Part shown: positions 21,562-32,653 of the stretch, piece by piece | How positions within the stretch are numbered: the first letter of the stretch is position 1 | Layout: each line of letters opens with the position of its first letter | Assembly: GCA_036583965.1 (NCBI GenBank) | Contig: JAZBQD010000062.1 | Location: 186,001 to 250,000 of the forward strand | Direction of reading: 5' to 3' | Origin: Prunella strophiata | Taxonomy: Eukaryota; Chordata; Aves; Passeriformes; Prunellidae | Length of the DNA stretch: 64,000 nucleotides | Program-made: the position numbers and the translations under genes | The notes under the pieces: generated by a model | Database searches by the model: none | What the model saw: the letters and a program-made list of their open reading frames with translations, nothing else | What the model was told of the DNA's origin: nothing

Positions 21562-21579
21562 TCCCAGGATGAGCCCCCA
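21562..21579 (-). promoter_or_regulatory. Proline-tRNA-type primer-binding site
   Basis: Minus-strand TGGGGGCTCATCCTGGGA matches the proline-tRNA site used by most gammaretroviruses at its first nine bases and closely after that. It lies 2 bases from the LTR end. Confidence 0.75.
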
Positions 21580-21581
21580 GC

Positions 21582-22104
21582 TGTCAGGAAAATTAATCCA
21601 CAAACATCAGTGGTTTATGCCCAAAAAGGAGACAGAGGAGTCCTTTTGCTTTATTCGAATAAAGGGAGAGTCCATGGGGCATTCCCCTGGGGTCTCTCAA
21701 ATTTTTGGAGGACGCAGCATCCCTTTTTATCCTAATTTCCTTGCCGCATTTCCCTCTCTCTTTCCCCATTGGCTGAGGAACTTGAGAGGTACAGACTTCC
21801 CGATATGCCTGATACCGAAGATTTCCCTCTAATGTATAACCCTCCCTTTTAATTTTTGATTCTTATGGAATTTAGGGATTTTCTTTCCTATTGTTTCTTT
21901 CATCTTTTAATGTCTAATTTCATTTATCAGCAAATTTAGAGTTTATTTGTAAAAGCAAATATCTTCTTCCATTCATCAATCAGTGGAATCCTCCCCATTG
22001 TTTCTTTTATCTCCCAGTGCTAGCTTTATCTACCAGCAGACCCAGAGCTTGTTTGTAAAGACAACTCCACTATTCCTCTCACCATTATTGTACATTTTTC
22101 CACA
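21582..22104 (-). repeat. 5' LTR of the gammaretrovirus-like element
   Basis: The LTR 3' end (plus TGTCAGGAAAAT) is at 21582. Minus-strand AATAAA lies at plus 21647-21655 and a GATAAAAAGG TATA-like box near plus 21720-21728, about 70 bp upstream. The distal edge is a guess based on a CA at 22104. Confidence 0.55.
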
Positions 22105-23370
22105 CTGCTTCTAACTTAAATAACTAGCTGCAATGTATCCAATACTACCAGCATCCCTATAAGTCCCTTCTCTAAGACTAAAACCTTCATTGGTGTCTAA
22201 ATCTGAAATCCTTTCTTCTACTCCTCTGTCAACTTCACTATTTATGCCCCCTTAACCTGCAGCTGAACAAAACTCTCCTGTCAGCCCCTTTTAGCCCCAC
22301 TGGCCCCTCTCTTGGGGCAAATCCATTCCAAGGCACCTGGCCCTTCACAAAGAGAACTCTCCCTTGGGCTCCTGCCAGCTTCTCCAGGGTCGGTAGCCTC
22401 ACTGCACTGGGAGCCTCATGGCACCCGTGTCCCAGAGATACACCTGCCCCCTGTGTACTAATGGCACTGCTCATCACAGTGCTACAGTGCTGGGTCTTCC
22501 ACTTCTGCCACTTTGCCTCGCAGCGCTGCTGCTGCCATCAGCAGCACTACCTGTCACAGCCAGGGCTTGTACAATCTGTGTGCCCCCCCCCCCCCCCCTT
22601 GACTGCCCTGTTATGGGGCTAAAAACTTTCATTACCTCAGTCACTTTCTCCTTCCAATTCCACATTCACTCCTTGCCTTTGCAACCCCCTGTGCTCCTCT
22701 TTCTCACTTCAGTCTCCCCTTATACACTAATAAATCCACGTCCTCTCTGCCTATATTTGATACAACATTTACCTATTCTTACTGGCAGAGCAAAACATTT
22801 TAAAGTGGTTTTTTTTATCTTTTTAACACCATCGAATCTCTAGGCACATGCATGCATTCCTTCTGCAAATTAAAAAAAAAAAAATCAACATACAACTTCC
22901 ATTCCTTCTGCAAAACAGCATTAGTTGCAAAATGGTCAGTCCCATTAACAGGCCACTTTTTGAGATCGTTAAGCTCATAAGCCACCGAAGATTACAGTAT
23001 TCAACAAGTTGTTTCCTCCTCAGGGGTTATTGGAGGTTAGGATTTTTCCTTTTTTTTTTTTTTTTTTCCTCTCATGGAATTTTTCTCCCATTTGTTATCT
23101 AAGAGATGGGAACCCTGGATACTTAAGAGAGACAAAAGATGTGCCCAGGGAAGGGGGAAGGGGTGCAGTTTACTACCATCTCTTAGCTGGGGGGGGAAGG
23201 GGCGGGGTGTCTCTTGGGAAAGGCAGAGATATCTCGAGATTTTGGCTGGGGGCTCAGGGCTGGGCTCAGCTCTTTGCTCTCTCGCAGGATCACAGGGGAG
23301 ACAGGTGGGATTTTAGTGCCAGACTCTTGCTGCTGTAATAAATATTAGTATAAATTCGTGCTTATAGAGT

Positions 23371-23402
<32 letters not shown>

Positions 23403-23489
23403 TGTTTAGAAGAATATTTGTTATAAAGAGCACCAAGGTTTAGAAATCCTGCACAGGGGTTGGGATTGCTTCACTGGGTTACTGGGTTG
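22105..23489. other. Unclassified ERV-flank sequence
   Basis: Contains a C run (22583-22598), a T run (23050-23067) and a (TA)n tract (23372-23398). No retroviral gene motif was recognised. It may be LTR or leader sequence of unidentified elements. Confidence 0.4.
23372..23398. repeat. (TA)n microsatellite
   Basis: About 13 TA dinucleotides in a row. Confidence 0.9.
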
Positions 23490-24110
23490 TCACATCACAG
23501 GTGGTCAGTGAATAGAGGTCTTAATTAGCAAGTGAAGGAGCTAGCTCCTACCAAAACTCTGGAACACCCAAGGTATTATCAGCCTATAACGACCCTCTAT
23601 AAGGGACAGCCCAAGACTCCCATGTGAATAATTGGTTCCTGTAACTTGGAATTTACATGTATCAGTTCCCAGACATTCACCAGTTCACCCAAAGGCAGCT
23701 TTGTCCGTCCAGGAGGCAGAGTTCTTCCAACACTGGACAGAGGACATCAGACTACATGAATATTCGAATCTTTCTCCAGATGTTGTTCTGTCTACTCAGA
23801 TATAAGATTATTCCAACACCCAACACCGACAGGAGAAAGAAGAGTGTATGAATATTCAAGAAAGAGAGAAGGACAAAAGAAACTTCGCCCCGGGCAAGAA
23901 AAGCAATATATAGTCAAGGCTCACAGAACAGACTTTGTGAACTCGATAGGTCTGATGCGAGAGGGGGTCAGATCTAAGTTCACCCAGGGCCGAGACCCAG
24001 GCTCGGCACTGTCCTTTTGATTGTGGCTGTCAGAGATTGTATTTTGATTAGAGAAATAAAATCTATCCTCTGTTATTTTTTTAATTTGGCTTTCTCAAAT
24101 TATTGATTTG
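23490..24110 (+). repeat. LTR-like segment (low confidence)
   Basis: CAATATATAGTC (23905-23916) and AATAAA (24055-24060) are spaced about 140 bp apart as in LTRs, and a TTTGGTCTTATCTGATTGC near 24107 could be a primer site. TGTCACATCACAGG at 23488 could be the left edge. No second copy supports the boundaries. Confidence 0.3.
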
Positions 24111-24239
24111 GTCTTATCTGATTGCTACCTTTAACACTGCCCAGAGGATTTGCTGCCACTGCAAAGTTTTTGTCCTGCACTGCTTCTCTTTATTGTGGAT
24201 GAGTGTCTGCTTGCAAGAGCAGCTGTTGAACTGAGATCT

Positions 24240-25292
24240 TTTCAACACCTGACCTCAATGGGAAGGGGACGTGGACCCCTGACTCCACTTGGGAGGGAGC
24301 ATCTCCTGGCTTGCTAGCAGCAGCTGCTTGAGGAAGCCTGGCTGCTGCTGCCCAGCCCCGCTGTTTCCTGCCACTGCTTCAGGCTTTTTTGCTACACTTT
24401 AGCCCAACACCCCATGTCCACCCAGACACCCTGAGGCTCCTGCCATGGCTTCGGAGTTTTTGCTAGACTTTGTTTGCTACCCTGGGTGTGCTTGCCTCTG
24501 CTGTTCCAGCCTGCTGCTCTGAGGTTCTGATGCCTCAGGTTTTAGCTTTTATATTTTTCAGATTCTATTCTGCTTTAGCGTGTAAGTCTAGGCTTCATAT
24601 TAGGGGATAGTAAGCTCTCTCCACAGAATAGGTAGACAAAACAATTCCTTCTCTAGCTGGGGACACAAGGACAGATGATCCAGATCTCAGGCCCAGACCA
24701 TAAACAACGGTGGACCGAAGAGAGAAAACAAGAAGGATGGGACTTCATGGGCTGAGGCTGTAACTGGACAATTAGCTCCAATATGCTAATGGACTAAAAC
24801 TTATAAAAGTGTGAGAGCCTGTGACCTGTCATCCATTTTGTGGCCATTTTGGGTTGTGCTGTCCAAGGTGGATCTATTCGAGGCCTCTTAATAAATACCT
24901 ACTTTATTCTTTAGCTCCGTCTAGTATCTGTTCTAGGTCAGCCTTCACAAGGCATCAGTTCCAGCTGCAGTCTATTTCACCACCTGGAATGGCACTGGGA
25001 CCAGCTGCCCCCTGTGAGTTTGCAAAGGAAGCCCCCTTTTTTCTCTCTTCCACTGGCTAGTTCACCATTGCCAGTGGAGAGGTGGCTGAGCAAGTGCCAC
25101 AGCGCCCCCTGCAGCTGTAGGGGAATCATTGCATTTGCCCTGCCTGGCCAGGAGCCAACAGCACCCCTGCAGACTGTGGCCATAACTACACCAAAGAGAA
25201 AGTGCTTGACAGCTGAGAGAAGACTGTTATTGTGATTCTGTTTTTGTTTGTTGTTACGGCTGTTGTTGTTTGCTTGTCTTGTTCTATATTCA
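24240..25292 (+). repeat. Partial LTR related to 60057-61082, interrupted by a solo LTR
   Basis: Both sides of the insertion at 24528-24957 match, in order, the reverse complement of the 60-kb LTR. Left: TTTTGCTACACTTTAGCCC. Right: CCAGCTGCAG...GGCACTGGGACCAGCTGCCCC...CCCCCTGCAGCTGTAGGGGAATC, then a stretch encoding a hydrophobic helix. It is cut at 25292 by the CR1 3' end. The left edge is approximate. Confidence 0.55.
24528..24957 (+). repeat. Solo LTR with 4-bp target duplication
   Basis: 430 bp. It begins TGATGCCT and ends AGGCATCA, an 8-bp terminal inverted repeat. GTTC flanks it on both sides (24524-24527 and 24958-24961). TATAAAA is at 24802-24808 and AATAAA at 24890-24895. The related sequence near 60607-60616 carries a single GTTCCAGCT at the corresponding place, an empty site supporting the insertion. 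A 4-bp duplication is usual for gammaretrovirus-type ERVs. A partial second copy is at 55609-55925. Confidence 0.85.
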
Positions 25293-26505
25293 CAGAATGA
25301 CTAGGTTGGAAGACACCTTTAAGATCATGGAGTCCAACCCATACCCTAACATCTCAACTAAATCATGACATTGAGTGCCACATCCAGTCTTTTCTTAAAC
25401 ACATCCGGGGATGGTGACTCCACCACCTCCCTGGGCAGATCATTCCAGAACTTTATCACCCTTTCTGAAAAAAACTTCTTCCTAATATCCAACCTATATT
25501 TCCCCTGTTGCAGCTTGAGACTGTGTCCTCTCGTTCTGACAGTTGTTGCCTGGAGAAAGAGACTAATCCCCACCTGACTACAACCACCTTACAGGAAGTT
25601 GTAGAGAGTGATAAGGTCACCTCTGAGTCTCCTTTTCTCCCGGCGAAACAACCCCAGATCCCTCAGTTGTTCCTCATAGGGCTTGTGTTCCAAGCCCCTC
25701 ACCAGCCTCGTTTCCCTCCTGTGGAAGCGCTCAAGTGTCTCAACGTCCTTCCTAAACTGAGTAGCCCAGAAATGGACACAGTATTCAAGGTGCAGCCTCA
25801 CCAGTGCTGAGTATAGGGGAAGAATGACCTCCCTACTCCTGCTGGCCATACTGTTCCTGATGCAGTCCAGGATGCCATTGGCCTTCTTGGCTGCCAGAGC
25901 ACACTGCTGGCTCATGTTCAGCTCATGTCAGCTGTTGACCAGTACCCTCAGGTCCCTTTCTGCCTGGGCACTGTCCAGCCACACCATCCCCAGCACATAG
26001 TGTTGCAGGGCGTTATTGTGCCCAAAATGCAGGACTCAGCACTTGGACTTATTAAACTTCATCCCATTGGACTCTGCCCATCCATCCAACCATTCCAAGT
26101 CTTTCTGCAGAGCCCTTCTCTCTTCCAACAGATCAACACATGCCCCCAACTTGGTGTCATCTGCAGATTTACTAATGAAAGACTCAATCCCCTCATCCAT
26201 GTCATCAATTAAGATATTGAACAAAACAGGCCCCAGCACAGAACCCTGAGGGACACCACTGGTAACTGGATGCTGGCCGGATGCAGCACTGTTCACCACC
26301 ACTCTCTGAGCCCAGCCATCCAGCCAGTTCTTAACCTAGCAAAGAGTGCTCCTGTTGAAGCTGTGGGCTGCCAGCTTTTCCAGGAGTATGCTGTGGGAGA
26401 CAGTGTCAAAGGCCTTGCTGAAGTCCAAATAGACAACATCCACAGCCTTTCCTGCATCCACCAGACAGGTTACTTGGTCATAAAAGGAGATCAAGTTGGT
26501 CAAAC
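25293..26505 (-). mobile_element. CR1 LINE, 5'-truncated
   Basis: The minus strand encodes the CR1 reverse transcriptase C-terminal half. In order: a KAFDTVSHSILLEKLAAHS-like segment (about 26360-26430), [28 protein letters not shown] (the catalytic A-D-D box, preceded by Ser), [44 protein letters not shown], and the tail [25 protein letters not shown]. Frames are broken in several places, so it is dead. The 3' end abuts the LTR-derived sequence at 25292. CR1 is the dominant LINE of birds and reptiles. Confidence 0.9.
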
Positions 26506-26612
26506 ACTACCACTGTTAAACATTTATACAGTTTTCCAATTAGCTGGGGACTCGAACCCCCTTAAACAGTCTTCCAACTAGGGGGGAATTTGAACCCCCT
26601 TTTGATACCTAC
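26506..26612. repeat. Short direct duplication between CR1 and LTR
   Basis: Two ~40-bp copies: CAGTTTTCCAATTAGCTGGG..GAACCCCCTT and CAGTCTTCCAACTAGGGGGG..GAACCCCCTT. Origin unknown. Confidence 0.5.
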
Positions 26613-26938
26613 TGTCTCGGTTTCAGACAAATTAGGAGGAAATATTCCAAAATGAACATGTCATCTGAAAGGCAGGTTTCAGCAGTCCCTCACCCCACCA
26701 AAAGGAATTTCTTGGAGGAAAGTGAAAAAAACTGTTTATTTAACAAGCAGAGTGCACGCAGGCTTGGGAAAAGAATGAATAATGGTAGATAATAAAACTT
26801 TTGTGCTGCGGAAAAACTGGTGTGTTCAGAGTTCTTTCTGTAGGTGTGGCTCAGCTCCTCTCGAGGTCTGGAGCTGGGATGCAGTGTCCTGGGGCCTCCC
26901 CTCCAGACTTCGGTGTAGAGCTCCCAGGGCACCTGCCG

Positions 26939-26972
<34 letters not shown>

Positions 26973-28238
26973 CCCCCCCGCCTTCCTCCCCCACCCCCAC
27001 CCCATTGGCACTCAGGCAGGGGAGGGGAGGCTTCGGAGCTGGGCTGGGCCATGGCCTCGACTGTTAACATCTTGCTACAGCCCTGCCCCCTCCAACCTGG
27101 GGCCCAGCTGGGCCTGCCAGGCCCCAGGGCTGTCACTGGCAACCACGGGGCAGGGGGAAGGAGAAGCCACCCCCCCTCACCCCCACCCCTGGTATGCTGC
27201 TGCAGAGTTCTGGCCTGGCTGATTAAATCCGAGCCACCCCCCTCTCAGCCGAAGTTCCCGCCCAGCCCAACCGGGGTCAGGTTGACCATTTGCAGGCTCC
27301 AGGTGAGATGTTAACCCTTTCAGTGCTTCAATCCTCCCCTGTGTGAGAGAAAGGAACAAGATGCAAGCATGTAAAGGAACAACATGAAAACATCATTGTC
27401 AGTGAAGAAGAAGTTAAGTCCCAGATGGGAGGGATGAGGAGATGCCTTTATTTTGGAGCTGAAATCCTCTTGTAAACTATGTAGAAAAAGACTCTTTTTC
27501 TCTATAACACATGAAACTATGGGGAGATGATGGGTTCAAATTGATATTGAGCAAAGGCCTCCATGCCAAAGTAAGAAGATGTTAAAGTAGTTGTGATCCC
27601 ATGAGAAGTTTGAACAGAGAAAGAGAGAAGAGTGCTGAGACCCTGTGCCCCCAGGGAAAAGACGAAGATCTCTGTTCCCAGGTATGAAAATGCTTTTAGA
27701 AATAGATAATGAGAACAGCTCATCTTTAAAACAGTACCCCATAAGGTGATATGGCCCATAAACACAGCTTGTGTGAAAAGCTAGTAGAAAATGGGAAGGA
27801 CTTCACAATTGCAGATTTCCCCAGGCAGTTGCTATTTGTGACAAAATTGAGAGCCACAAGAGAACTGTTTTTCCTTGTGGAGAAGTCTCCGTAACATTTA
27901 CAAGAGGGACTTGTCTCCCTAAGTGCACTGAAGAAAGACTATTCTAGAGGTGGTAAGCTGACTGAAATTTTAGGTTTTGTTTCTTTACATTGTCAGTAGG
28001 AAAGAAAAGGTTGTGGGGGGAGGAGAAGTGTTCTGAAGGTTCTGTCCTGATTTTTATTACTCATTCTTTTAATTACTGCTAATAAATTTTTCTTTATACC
28101 CTTTAAAAGTTTTGAGCCTGCTTTGCCTTTCTCTTAATCCTACCTCACAGCAGGAAGTGAGTGCACTGGTGATTGGCCAGCACTGAACCCACCACACTAG
28201 TTGGTGAAATCTCTAATTGGTGAACCAAAACCACTACA
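26613..28238 (+). repeat. Long LTR, family X copy 1
   Basis: About 1.63 kb from TGTCTCGGTTTCAG to CCAAAACCACTACA. The right-hand 900 bp align with the LTR at 61091-63112 (shared GATGGGAGG..GAGGAGATGCC, CACAAGAGAACTGTTT, GAACCAAAACCACTA). Near its 3' end TAATAAATTTTTCTTTATACCC supplies a poly(A) signal followed by GCCTGCTTTGCC. A poly-C run (26938-26971 and further C-rich bases) lies in U3. Target duplication not found. No coding gene inside. Confidence 0.65.
26938..26984. repeat. Poly-C tract, the longest in the window
   Basis: Around 40 C with a few G interruptions. Confidence 0.9.
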
Positions 28239-28434
28239 CTGCCGCTGTCCATGCTGAACAACACAGCTGAGCAAACCTGGGGGAGGATGTGCTCCGAAAG
28301 AATTCCATCGGCTTCTCCCCCCTCTCTTGGACCTAGTGAAACAGAGTAGAAATTTTCCAGAGTAGAAATCCATTTTGAATTTAGGTAAAATGTGCCTCTT
28401 TGAATTATTAAATCTGTAGCTTGCAAACATAGCT

Positions 28435-28868
28435 GTTTGGTCTACATTCAAGACTACTTGTTCTCGCAAAGACCTATGCTCGAAAAATTGCCTCAGCTGA
28501 AGAAAAATGCAAAGAGATAAGAGGGATCCCTTGAACTCTGAAAGAGTAGGGACGGAGGCTGAGGAGACAGGGCAAGATGACCTAAGAGTTCTTTCTGTAC
28601 TTTCTGATAAAAAACTAGCTGCAAGTGTAACTAGCTGTAAGTGTAACATGAATATGCATAAGCCTATTGTGAAACTCTATGCATATGAATCAGTAAGAGG
28701 GATAAAAATTGATCGGGAGTTCTATGGGGGGGGGGCGGTGTGGGGTGTGCGCATGTCCTTTAGGGGAATGGTCCCCACATGCGTCCAGCGCTGTAATAAA
28801 AATACAGGCTTTACAACTTTTTTTTTTTTAACAAAGTTGTGGAATTTGTTTTATTTTTCTGCAATTCA
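28435..28868 (+). repeat. 5' LTR of the plus-strand gammaretrovirus-like element
   Basis: Ends TTCTGCAATTCA, 3 bases before an arginine-tRNA-type primer site. AATAAA (AATAAAAATACAGG, about 28797) lies near the 3' end and GATAAAAATTG near 28700 is TATA-like. The left edge (TGTTTGGTC) is a guess. No matching 3' LTR was found. Confidence 0.55.
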
Positions 28869-28871
28869 TTA

Positions 28872-28889
28872 TGGCGAGCCAGCCAGGAG
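28872..28889 (+). promoter_or_regulatory. Arginine-tRNA-type primer-binding site
   Basis: TGGCGAGCCAGCCAGGAG is complementary to the 3' end of an arginine tRNA as I recall it. Its position just after the LTR end fits a primer site. Confidence 0.65.
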
Positions 28890-29759
28890 ACTTTCTGTCC
28901 TCGCAGGGGCAGAGGGGAGAACGGACCCCCTTGGCGTGCCCTGGGGATGTTCCCTGGAGGGGCTCTGCTCCATCGGCTTGCCTCCTGCGGAGACAGACAA
29001 GGACCTGGTGGTGTGCGGATAAACGGTATGTATCGAAGGGCCCTGGGGGGCGAGAGTGGTGAGAGTGAGATAGGACTGCTGGTAAGACACTCAGAGACGT
29101 CTGAGTGTGCAGCGCAGCGTCGATAGAGCGGCTAAGGACGGGTTCATTGTTCGATGGAGCGACCACTAGCAACTCTGGGGGTGAGTCGAGTGAACCCGAA
29201 GTTTGTGTGCGTGTAGTGTCCGGACACTGTATGGTTAACGCATTGTGTTGTTAATGTTAATGTGTTTGTAATCACTTGAGTTCGTGGTGTATAAGAGCAG
29301 AATGAGTGAGTGAGTGTACCCATGGCGTGCGGAGGGGGGAGTTCTACCCTCATCTGAAGCGGCCGGGTGAGGCCTGGGGCAGTCTGTGGGGGCAGGGAGT
29401 GCCCCGTGAAGTAGTGGAACAAGTGGAGAAACGTGGGTGAGGACCTTTATTGTGTTTAAAGGTAGTGATTTGTGTAGATTGCGCCCATTTTAACCATGGC
29501 TAGAGGAACTCAGGGGATTCCTCTGCCCCAGTAGTTTGGACTTGATCCCTGGAATTTTACTGTATGCTGTTATTTTGATTGTGTCCAGAGTGTGTGAGGA
29601 CCAGAGGAAGCTGATGTGAGTAAATATTGAAGTGTTTTATGGTGTGTTGTGTTGAGAGAAGTGGGTACTTTGAGATATCCCTTCCCCGGTGAGTTTGTGT
29701 GGTTCTTCCCCTGCATTGTGGCAATTTGATTCGAGATTGTAGGGTTGTGTTTGTGGAGA
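28890..29759 (+). other. 5' leader of the gammaretrovirus-like element
   Basis: GT-rich noncoding leader of about 870 bp. GGGGGTGAGTCGAG near 29178 is a strong 5' splice-site candidate, as expected for a spliced env mRNA. No gag start with a long frame is visible. Confidence 0.5.
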
Positions 29760-30830
29760 TTTTAGGATTGTGTTTGCAACAAGTGTAGCATTTTATGCAC
29801 AAAAACTGCAGTGTGGTGAATTATGTTTAACTGTGGTAAAATAAATTAAAGGAATTCCAGGAATTCCCCTCCTGCAGCAACTTAAGCCCTGACTCTCCTG
29901 AATTTGAGATACGGGGAAGGGGGGTTGTGTTTGTGGACATATTGGAGTTTTTGCTGTAACAAAGCACAGCTTCTGCAAGGCAGCAAAATGAGTGTCAGTG
30001 GAAACAATGCTTTAAATAGATTGTGCTGGAAGAGAACTGGAAAATAATGAGATTTTGTAAAGCAGAGTTTAGGTGGAGGAGACCAAGACAGGCACTTTAT
30101 CATTTGTATTATTCTAAGGAAACGAAGGCTACTCAGAGAGCTATAAGGAACTTAGTAGCAATCAGTCATGAGAAGGGAAGAAGTAACAGGGTGTTTGAAT
30201 TATTAGAAAAGAGAGTTTCAAGTAATTTAAGAAACCCAGCAGAAATAATTAAAGCTGGGTGTACTCAGCCTATTTTATACCCCAAGACTTTGAATTAAAG
30301 CAAGGAGTTGGGATGGAGTCGAAAGATGGGAACTAAGGAAATTGATTTTTAGTAGACAAAAACTACTAGTTTTTGTACATACTCAGGGGGCAACATACTC
30401 AGTGTTACATAAAGCCTTGATGCCTATAACAGATGACTATGTTACGGTAAGGGGGCAACTGGCCAATCTGAAAAAGCATACTTTGCAAACCATCAAAATA
30501 TTCATAGGTTTTGTATATGCCCAACTCTCCAAAGGCCCTGTTGGGTAGGGAGTTATTGGAGCAGCTGGAAGCAAAGATCACATTTAAAGGTGGGAAGATC
30601 ATTTTGGAGGTAAAGACATTTTAACAATTGATGAGACTGAAATTAAAAATAAGGATGAAATTAACAAGACAATAATAGATCCAGTGTTTCCTGGGGTATG
30701 GGCATCTAACATACCAGGGAGGGCAGAGAATGCACCTCCAGTACAAGTTAAGGAAAACAACCAGCTAGGGTCATGCAGTGAAAGCCCAATCTGTACCTTG
30801 TGGCAAACCCTTACACCTTACTAACATGTT
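29760..30830 (+). pseudogene. Leader/protease remnant matching 8140-9181
   Basis: Same sequence order as the minus-strand copy. An open piece ending CTQPILYPKTLN (30023-30298) is followed by a decayed protease frame (AGDNIFSVT-like, 30342-30548), then the linker DEINK..PGVWASNIPGRAENAPPVQVKENNQLG. Most of gag is missing. Both copies lose the same part and both end their match at TAGGGTCA (30770 here), so the deletion predates their separation. Confidence 0.6.
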
Positions 30831-30839
30831 TAGCACCTG

Positions 30840-31850
30840 AGCTAACCTAGTTTACTGTTTTAGATCTGAAAGATGCCTTCTTTTGCCTCCCTATCCATGA
30901 AGCCAGCCAGAAAACATTTGCATTCAAATGAGAAAACCCTAAAAGTGAGTGCAAAACTCAGCTTACATGGATTGTGTTGCCTCAAGGCCTTTAAGGCTTC
31001 AAAATTCCCCCAGTTTGTTTGGGGAACAGTTTGCAAAAGATCTAGAGTCCTGGGAAGTTCCACAGGAAGAAGGAAGACTATTGCAGTATGTAGATGATCT
31101 TCTAGTAGCCACTCGGACAAGGGAAGCATGTGCGGCCTGGACGGTAAGCCTTTTGAATTCCCTAGGGCTCCAAGGATACAGAGTATCAAAGAAAAAGGCA
31201 CAGGTAGTGAAACAGAAGGTAATCTACCTGTGGTACGAGGTCAGTGCTGGGCAACGGACTTTGGGACAGGCTCGCAAGGAAGCCATATGCCAAACCCCAA
31301 AACCCCAGACAATAAAGGAACTCCAAACTTTCTTAGGCATGGCAGGGTAGTGCCAGCTGTGGGTTTATAATTATGGACTGCTCATCAGACCCCTCTATGC
31401 TCTTATTGCCAATGGAAATAGAGATCTCCAGTGGACAAAGGAAGCCACACAGGCCTTTCACCAGCTAAAGAGTGCCCTCATGTCAGCTCCAGCTTTGGGA
31501 CTTCAGGATGTAAGTAAACCCTTCTTTCTATTTTCTCATGAAAAACAGGGAATTGCCCTGGGAATATTTGGTCAGGACTTGGGTCCATATCAGAGGACAG
31601 TTGCTTACTTTTCCAAGCAACTTAGATGCAACAGCCAAAGGATAGCCAGGTTGCCTCAGAGCTGTAGCAGCAGTCATGCTAAATATCCAAGAAGCACGCA
31701 AGTTTACCCTGGGACAGAAAATGACTGTGCTATTGTCCCACACAGTGTCCGCAGTACTGGAAGTAAAGGGCAGGCACTGGCTGTCACCACAGAGGTTCCT
31801 GAAATACCAAGCCATCATGGTAGAACAAGATGATGTAGAGAGAGTAGTAA
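30840..31850 (+). pseudogene. Gammaretrovirus-like reverse transcriptase, incomplete
   Basis: RT starts mid-fingers with VLDLKDAFFCLPIHEASQKTF. It continues through a broken LPQGFK segment and LLQYVDDLLVATRT (Y-V-D-D catalytic box, near 31080-31120). Then come QTPKPQTIKELQTFLGMAG and LQWTKEATQAFHQLKSALMSAPALGLQD (connection), and VAYFSKQL. Several frame changes and a stop after LGMAG break it. The Y-V-D-D form and motif spacing are those of gammaretroviruses. The N-terminal part is absent. Confidence 0.75.
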
Positions 31851-31859
31851 CTAATATTG

Positions 31860-32653
31860 TCAACCCAGCTTCTTTTCTCAGTGGAAATCAAGGAGAAGCA
31901 GTACACCATGATTACCTAGAGACCACTGAAGCTACCTACTCCAGCCTCACAGACTTAAAGGACACTCCTTTGGACAATGCAGAAACCTGGTTCACTGATG
32001 GGAGTAGCTACGTTGTCAATGGAAAGCGACATGTTGGATATGCAGTCACTACCTGCAGAGAAGTAATAGAATCTGGACCCTTAACAACAGGCACCTCTAC
32101 GCAGAAGGTCGAGATAATTGCACTGACCCGTGACTTAGAAATGGCAAAAGGAAAGAGAATAAACACCTACACAGACTCGAGGTATCCATTTGGAGTTGTG
32201 CATGCACATGGAGCCATCTGGAGAGAGAGGGAACTGCTGACCTCACAAGGAAAGAACATCAAACATGCACAAGAGATAATCCGGCTGCTAGAAGCAGTTC
32301 AGCTGCCTGAGAAGGTAGCAATTATGCATATTAAGGCACACCAGAGAGTGAGCTCAGAATTGGAGGAAGGAAATGAGCTGGCGGATAGAGAGGCAAAGGA
32401 AGAAGCGAAAGGTGAAGTAACTATTGAGGGAGCTCTAATTCCAGATGGACAACTTTCCCTTGAAGGTAAGCCAGAATACAATAAGAAAGATAGAAAACTA
32501 ATCAAAGATCAAAAAGGGACATACAACCATGAAGGGTGGGCTACCATTGAAGGGAAGGTGGTAATCCCTTCCCATTTGTTGCGGTCACTAGTAAGGGAGG
32601 AGCACCAAAAAAAGACACTGAGGAGTAAATGCCCTGAACACCTATTTGATTAA
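31860..32653 (+). pseudogene. Gammaretrovirus-like RNase H
   Basis: Open from 31676 to 32653. WFTDGSSYV (catalytic Asp), TQKVEIIALTRDLEMAKG (Glu), INTYTDSRYPFGVVH (Asp) and EGNELADREAKEEA (C-terminal Asp) are all present, so the four acidic catalytic positions survive. It would remove RNA from the RNA-DNA hybrid. It reads on towards integrase but ends at 32653, where the next frame begins. Confidence 0.8.

Noticed and set aside
22418..22843. 141-codon plus-strand frame at 22.4-22.8 kb
   Set aside because: Contains a poly-C-encoded proline run, no recognisable domain, and no sister copy.
26506..26612. tRNA-like GGACTCGAACCCCC segments
   Set aside because: The motif resembles a reversed T-arm but no acceptor, D or anticodon arms can be paired; it is a short direct duplication.
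26690..27142. Glycine- or proline-rich frames around 26.7-27.1 kb
   Set aside because: Produced by a poly-C/G tract inside an LTR; no conserved residues outside the low-complexity run.
28839..29126. Gag start in the leader of the plus-strand gammaretrovirus-like element
   Set aside because: The ~95-codon frames around the primer site begin inside the LTR and lack any gag motif; this is leader sequence.
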